Source: SAT2750 sp964476375
GTDB lineage: Bacteria; Planctomycetota; Planctomycetia; Pirellulales; Pirellulaceae
Length of the DNA: 8,063 bases
Reading direction: 5' to 3'
Assembly: GCA_964476375.1 (NCBI GenBank)
Contig: CAYYZW010000338.1
Span: 1-8,063, forward strand
A program made the translations under genes and the position numbers. Numbering within the stretch: position 1 is the first letter of the stretch; each line of letters begins with the position of its first letter. Shown piece after piece: positions 5,678 through 8,063 of this stretch. The notes under the pieces are model-generated. The model saw only the letters and a list, made by a program, of their open reading frames with translations, was not told the origin of the DNA and did no database searches.

Positions 5678-5977
5678 CAGTCTCTCCCAGGATCAGATAA
5701 AACGAGTACGTGTCAGTTCAAGTCAGCCAGTCTGAATGCATTATTGCAGCCGGGTGACAACGGAAATTGTTTTTTTACACCTTCAGGAAATAGAACGTCG
5801 GTAGGAGGCAGTGGAGACCAGAAAACGCATGATTTCTCACTGATCGTGTGCTCTGGTTGCCAGAAAAAATTCTCTGGACACTCACTCACCGAATGGAATC
5901 CGGTGCGAACCAAAACGGGCAGGCTTCCTAATATGGTCACGAGTAAAAACCCTGTCAAGAGAGGGGGGAGGGGGAGT
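5678..5977. other. Intergenic region between the transporter and haem protein genes
   Basis: I see no convincing gene in these 300 bases: the open frames on both strands lack ribosome sites and protein-like composition. Visible items are the ribosome site of the haem protein gene (5682-5688), a T7 run at 5769-5775, a small inverted repeat CCAGA/TCTGG at 5860-5877, and a purine-only stretch with G6 and G5 runs at 5957-5976. The region must hold the promoter of the haem protein gene, but I cannot place it. Confidence 0.5.
5945..5965 (-). terminator. Possible weak terminator after the transporter gene
   Basis: On the minus strand, CCCT (5965-5962), an eight-base loop and AGGG (5953-5950) are followed at once by TTTTT (5949-5945). 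It lies 13 bases past the transporter stop codon, the expected place. The stem is only four base pairs, so the call is weak. Confidence 0.3.
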
Positions 5978-7411
5978 TTACCCCTGGTCGTTACTTTCTC
6001 CTGGGTGGGGAGGATTAAAAGCATCCCTGGAACGATCATCGCCCTGGATAAACGTGTTTCCGCGGTAAAAACGGGCATAGAAACTAAAGCAGACCGCTGC
6101 CAGTAGCATCAGCAGGGTAAAAAACAGGGGGTATCGAGCGCCTTCGAGCATGGTTGTGCCATCCTCGCTTCGGAACGCATCGAGCAGGAAATTTACCCCC
6201 GAGGCAAACAGGTTTCCCAGGGAGACGCCGAGAAAATAGATTCCCATCAGCAGGGATTTGAGCGCAGGCGGAGCCTGTGTGTAGGCGAATTCGAGGGTGG
6301 TGATCGAAACCATCACCTCGGCGGCCGTGAGCAGCAGGTAGGCCAGCAACTGCCAGGCAATGCTGGGAGTTGCCCCGGCCTCGATTCGATAGGCAATCCA
6401 GACCGGTATTGCATAGGCGATCACGGTGAGGAAAAGACCAGCCGCGATTTTTCGTAGTGGTGTGACCTCGAAAAAACGTCCGGCGAACGGATACAGGAGG
6501 TAGGAAAAGGTTGGTATCAGCAGGAGAATCAGGACCGGATTAGCACTCTGGATCTGGGCTTCCTGCCATTTGATACCCAGGAAATTCCGATCCATTCCGG
6601 TCGCTTGCTGGACCCAGTAGGAACCGGTCTGGTCAAAAAGGGCCCAGAAGACGGGAACGAAGATCAGGAATATTGGCACCAGGTTAAGTATCGCCCGTCG
6701 TCCCTCGGGGTTGAATGTCCGTTCGGCAAAACGTGCCCAGCCACTCGGGGGGATGTGGATGAAATGGTGGCGGCCCAGCCAGAATACCAGCGTGGCCAGG
6801 CCCATCAGGACACCCGGGAGTCCAAAGGCCAGCCAGGCGCCGACTTCTTTCAGCAACCATGGAGTCAGGAGCATGCTCGCTGCGGCACCGACATTAATCG
6901 AGAAGTAAAACCAGCTGAAGGTCTTGGAAAGCAGGTGCTTGTTTTTGGTGCCGAACTGGTCGCCGACATGGGCGCTGACACAGGGTTTGATTCCCCCGGA
7001 TCCCACCGCGATAAACACCATTCCCAGGAACAGCCAGGTGCGGGGTGGGAACAGGGCGGTACCGAAGGTGAAATCACCCATCGCAATCAGGGCATGCCCA
7101 ACACAGTAACCGATCGAGAGGATCAGGATAGTACGATATTTTCCCCAGAAGGCGTCGGCGAGAATCGCACCCACGAGCGGGAAAAAATAGGCCGCGGCGG
7201 TAAACAGGTGATAGACCCCCCTGGCCTCCTCGTCGCCCATCCGATCCGGGCTGCCGTCGGACGCCAGCATGTAGGTCGTCATGTAGATAACCAGGATGCC
7301 CTTCATCCCGTAGAAGCTAAACCGCTCCGCCGCCTCGTTCCCGATAATATAGGGAATGCCGGGAGGGAGCCGGGGGGAATCGTGAGGTCTGGTGCGGTAG
7401 GGAAGATTCAT
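5978..7411 (-). CDS. POT/PTR-family proton-coupled oligopeptide transporter
   Basis: This 477-residue inner-membrane protein belongs to the proton-dependent oligopeptide transporter family and should import di- or tripeptides with protons. The diagnostic motifs are all present: the proton-coupling ExxERFxFYG in helix 1 (Glu26, Glu29, Arg30, Tyr34), GSGGIKPCVSAHVGDQF (137-153), the PTR2 signature FSWFYFSINVGA (165-176), DQTGSYW (260-266) and LEFAYTQAP (373-381). Hydrophobic segments fit the family's 12-helix core, and length is typical of bacterial members. ATG 7411 is preferred; a TTG at 7420 would add MAA. No strong ribosome site is visible for either start. Neighbours give no link to a pathway. 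The long open frame antisense to it (6605-7630) is a shadow. Exact substrates, including the possibility of nitrate or other solutes transported by some members, cannot be told from sequence. Confidence 0.93.
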   Translation of the reverse strand: MNLPYRTRPHDSPRLPPGIPYIIGNEAAERFSFYGMKGILVIYMTTYMLASDGSPDRMGDEEARGVYHLFTAAAYFFPLVGAILADAFWGKYRTILILSIGYCVGHALIAMGDFTFGTALFPPRTWLFLGMVFIAVGSGGIKPCVSAHVGDQFGTKNKHLLSKTFSWFYFSINVGAAASMLLTPWLLKEVGAWLAFGLPGVLMGLATLVFWLGRHHFIHIPPSGWARFAERTFNPEGRRAILNLVPIFLIFVPVFWALFDQTGSYWVQQATGMDRNFLGIKWQEAQIQSANPVLILLLIPTFSYLLYPFAGRFFEVTPLRKIAAGLFLTVIAYAIPVWIAYRIEAGATPSIAWQLLAYLLLTAAEVMVSITTLEFAYTQAPPALKSLLMGIYFLGVSLGNLFASGVNFLLDAFRSEDGTTMLEGARYPLFFTLLMLLAAVCFSFYARFYRGNTFIQGDDRSRDAFNPPHPGESNDQG

Positions 7412-7464
7412 GGCTGCCAAATATTGTCAGCCTTCACGCCCGGTGGAGCAATCACGGTTCCGGC

Positions 7465-7481
7465 AAAACGCGCCCGGCGCG
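7465..7481 (-). terminator. Possible intrinsic terminator between the unknown gene and the transporter
   Basis: On the minus strand, CGCGC, loop CGG and GCGCG (7481-7469) form a five-pair, all-GC stem followed by TTTT (7468-7465). It lies about ten bases after the stop of the minus-strand gene at 7492 and before the transporter start, so it would separate the two transcripts. The short T-run and tight loop make it moderate evidence. Confidence 0.42.
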
Positions 7482-7491
7482 CAGGCCCCGC

Positions 7492-8019
7492 TCATTCATC
7501 CGGGGTGTCCTGCCCGGTCGAGGGGGGGGCGAGCGGAAGCGGTGGCACGAGCGTTGGGTGGAAACCGGGGACCTCGTCGGCCGGGTCGGGCTGGTACTGG
7601 TCCAGCAGCAGCTCGGCGGTCCTCTGCTGATGAGGACGTTCGCGGTTCACCGTGGATTCGCTTCGCCACGAGAGCATGCTCGCGGGTTGAAAATGAAGCT
7701 CGTTGTACCACTGCATGATATAGGGCTCGCTGCGGTTGGCGTTGATGAAATCAAAGGTATAGAGTTCCGGATCCTCAGGCTGATCCCGGTGCAGGATCGA
7801 GAGTACCAGGTCGGTATCGTGGTAGTAGTTAAAGGCCCCGTGGATCTTGGGGAGCGGGGGGGGGGCAACAAAAGTGGATACGACGTTGAGCGAAAAGAGT
7901 GGGCATCCCGGGTCGGTGGAGAAAATACAGCTCTGCATCCTGGCCGTGACCTCGATGGCGTAGGGGAGTCGTGTGCTTCCTTCCAGCAGACAGATACCCA
8001 GCCCGCCCGCGGCAGTCAC
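7492..8019 (-). CDS. Hypothetical protein with proline-rich tail; start uncertain
   Basis: I do not recognise this 175-residue product. It has no signal peptide, transmembrane helix or known motif. The middle (about 46-125) reads like a folded domain rich in aromatic and acidic residues (GAFNYYHDTDLVLSILH, LYTFDFINANRSEPYIMQWYNELHF). The C-terminal 30 residues are proline-rich and probably disordered. The frame opens at a TAA (8037-8035) and the first usable start is GTG 8019, with no clear ribosome site. The true start could be the ATG at residue 28, or lie beyond a frameshift or the window edge. A C10 tract (plus-strand G10, 7856-7865) encodes APPP near residues 52-55, and a C8 tract (7522-7529) lies in the tail. 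Either could shift frame by slippage or reflect a sequencing error. The gene runs in the same direction as the downstream transporter, separated by a possible terminator. Confidence 0.55.
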   Translation of the reverse strand: MTAAGGLGICLLEGSTRLPYAIEVTARMQSCIFSTDPGCPLFSLNVVSTFVAPPPLPKIHGAFNYYHDTDLVLSILHRDQPEDPELYTFDFINANRSEPYIMQWYNELHFQPASMLSWRSESTVNRERPHQQRTAELLLDQYQPDPADEVPGFHPTLVPPLPLAPPSTGQDTPDE

Positions 8020-8063
8020 AAGGTCCAGGGAGATTTACAAGCCGCCATCATTCCAGAGCGCGC

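Noticed and set aside
5694..5721. TTGAAC-N16-TATCTG on the minus strand as promoter of the haem protein gene
   Set aside because: The implied transcription start would fall inside the ribosome binding site, and the -10 match is poor.
6605..7630. Long plus-strand open frame antisense to the transporter gene
   Set aside because: The opposite strand encodes an unmistakable POT transporter. The antisense product is low in hydrophobic residues, rich in Gly/Gln/Arg and without motifs, as expected of a shadow in GC-rich DNA.
1..8063. CRISPR arrays, toxin-antitoxin pairs, transposon terminal repeats, riboswitches
   Set aside because: I looked for regularly spaced repeats, paired small genes, flanking inverted repeats and known aptamer cores and found none that I could support.

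Overview
The window most likely comes from a member of the Planctomycetota. The tyrosine recombinase remnant has the box I and box II wording (CPDAEWRL, NMRASR) that I associate with planctomycete integrases. The small CxxCH secreted protein, the sialidase-like secreted protein and the DUF4838-like protein also fit that group or the related Lentisphaerota. This assignment comes from recalled family features, not from a search.

The window has two compositionally different halves that meet at a tRNA-Val(TAC) gene (3081-3154, minus). The left part (1 to about 3080) is poorer in GC and looks accessory. From left to right it holds: the 5' part of a secreted DUF4838-like protein running off the left edge; a short decayed coding stretch with an imperfect repeat of 60-bp period; a 21-bp sequence resembling the 3' end of a tRNA; a secreted five-Asp-box sialidase-like protein; and a broken tyrosine integrase whose open frame runs into the tRNA gene from its 3' side. 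The intact tRNA, the adjacent integrase and a second tRNA-3'-end-like sequence on the same strand match the layout left by an element that integrated into a tRNA 3' end. I therefore read 812-3101 as a candidate relic of a small integrative element carrying a glycan-active cargo gene. This is the most interesting signal in the window, but the att match is only 17 of 21 bases.

The right part (3155-8063) is GC-rich and looks like ordinary chromosome. A good sigma-70-type promoter serves the tRNA. Two plus-strand genes follow, probably co-transcribed: an eight-helix membrane protein of unknown function and an aldose 1-epimerase. They converge on a minus-strand gene for a small exported c-type haem protein, and a strong terminator hairpin lies between them. 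Further right on the minus strand are a POT/PTR-family proton-coupled oligopeptide transporter and an unidentified protein with a proline-rich tail and a ten-base C tract in its reading frame.

Functionally, the left block concerns glycan breakdown outside the cytoplasm. The right block mixes sugar metabolism (aldose anomer interconversion), nutrient uptake (peptides) and an electron-transfer-type protein. I see no CRISPR array, toxin-antitoxin pair, rRNA or recognisable defence system.
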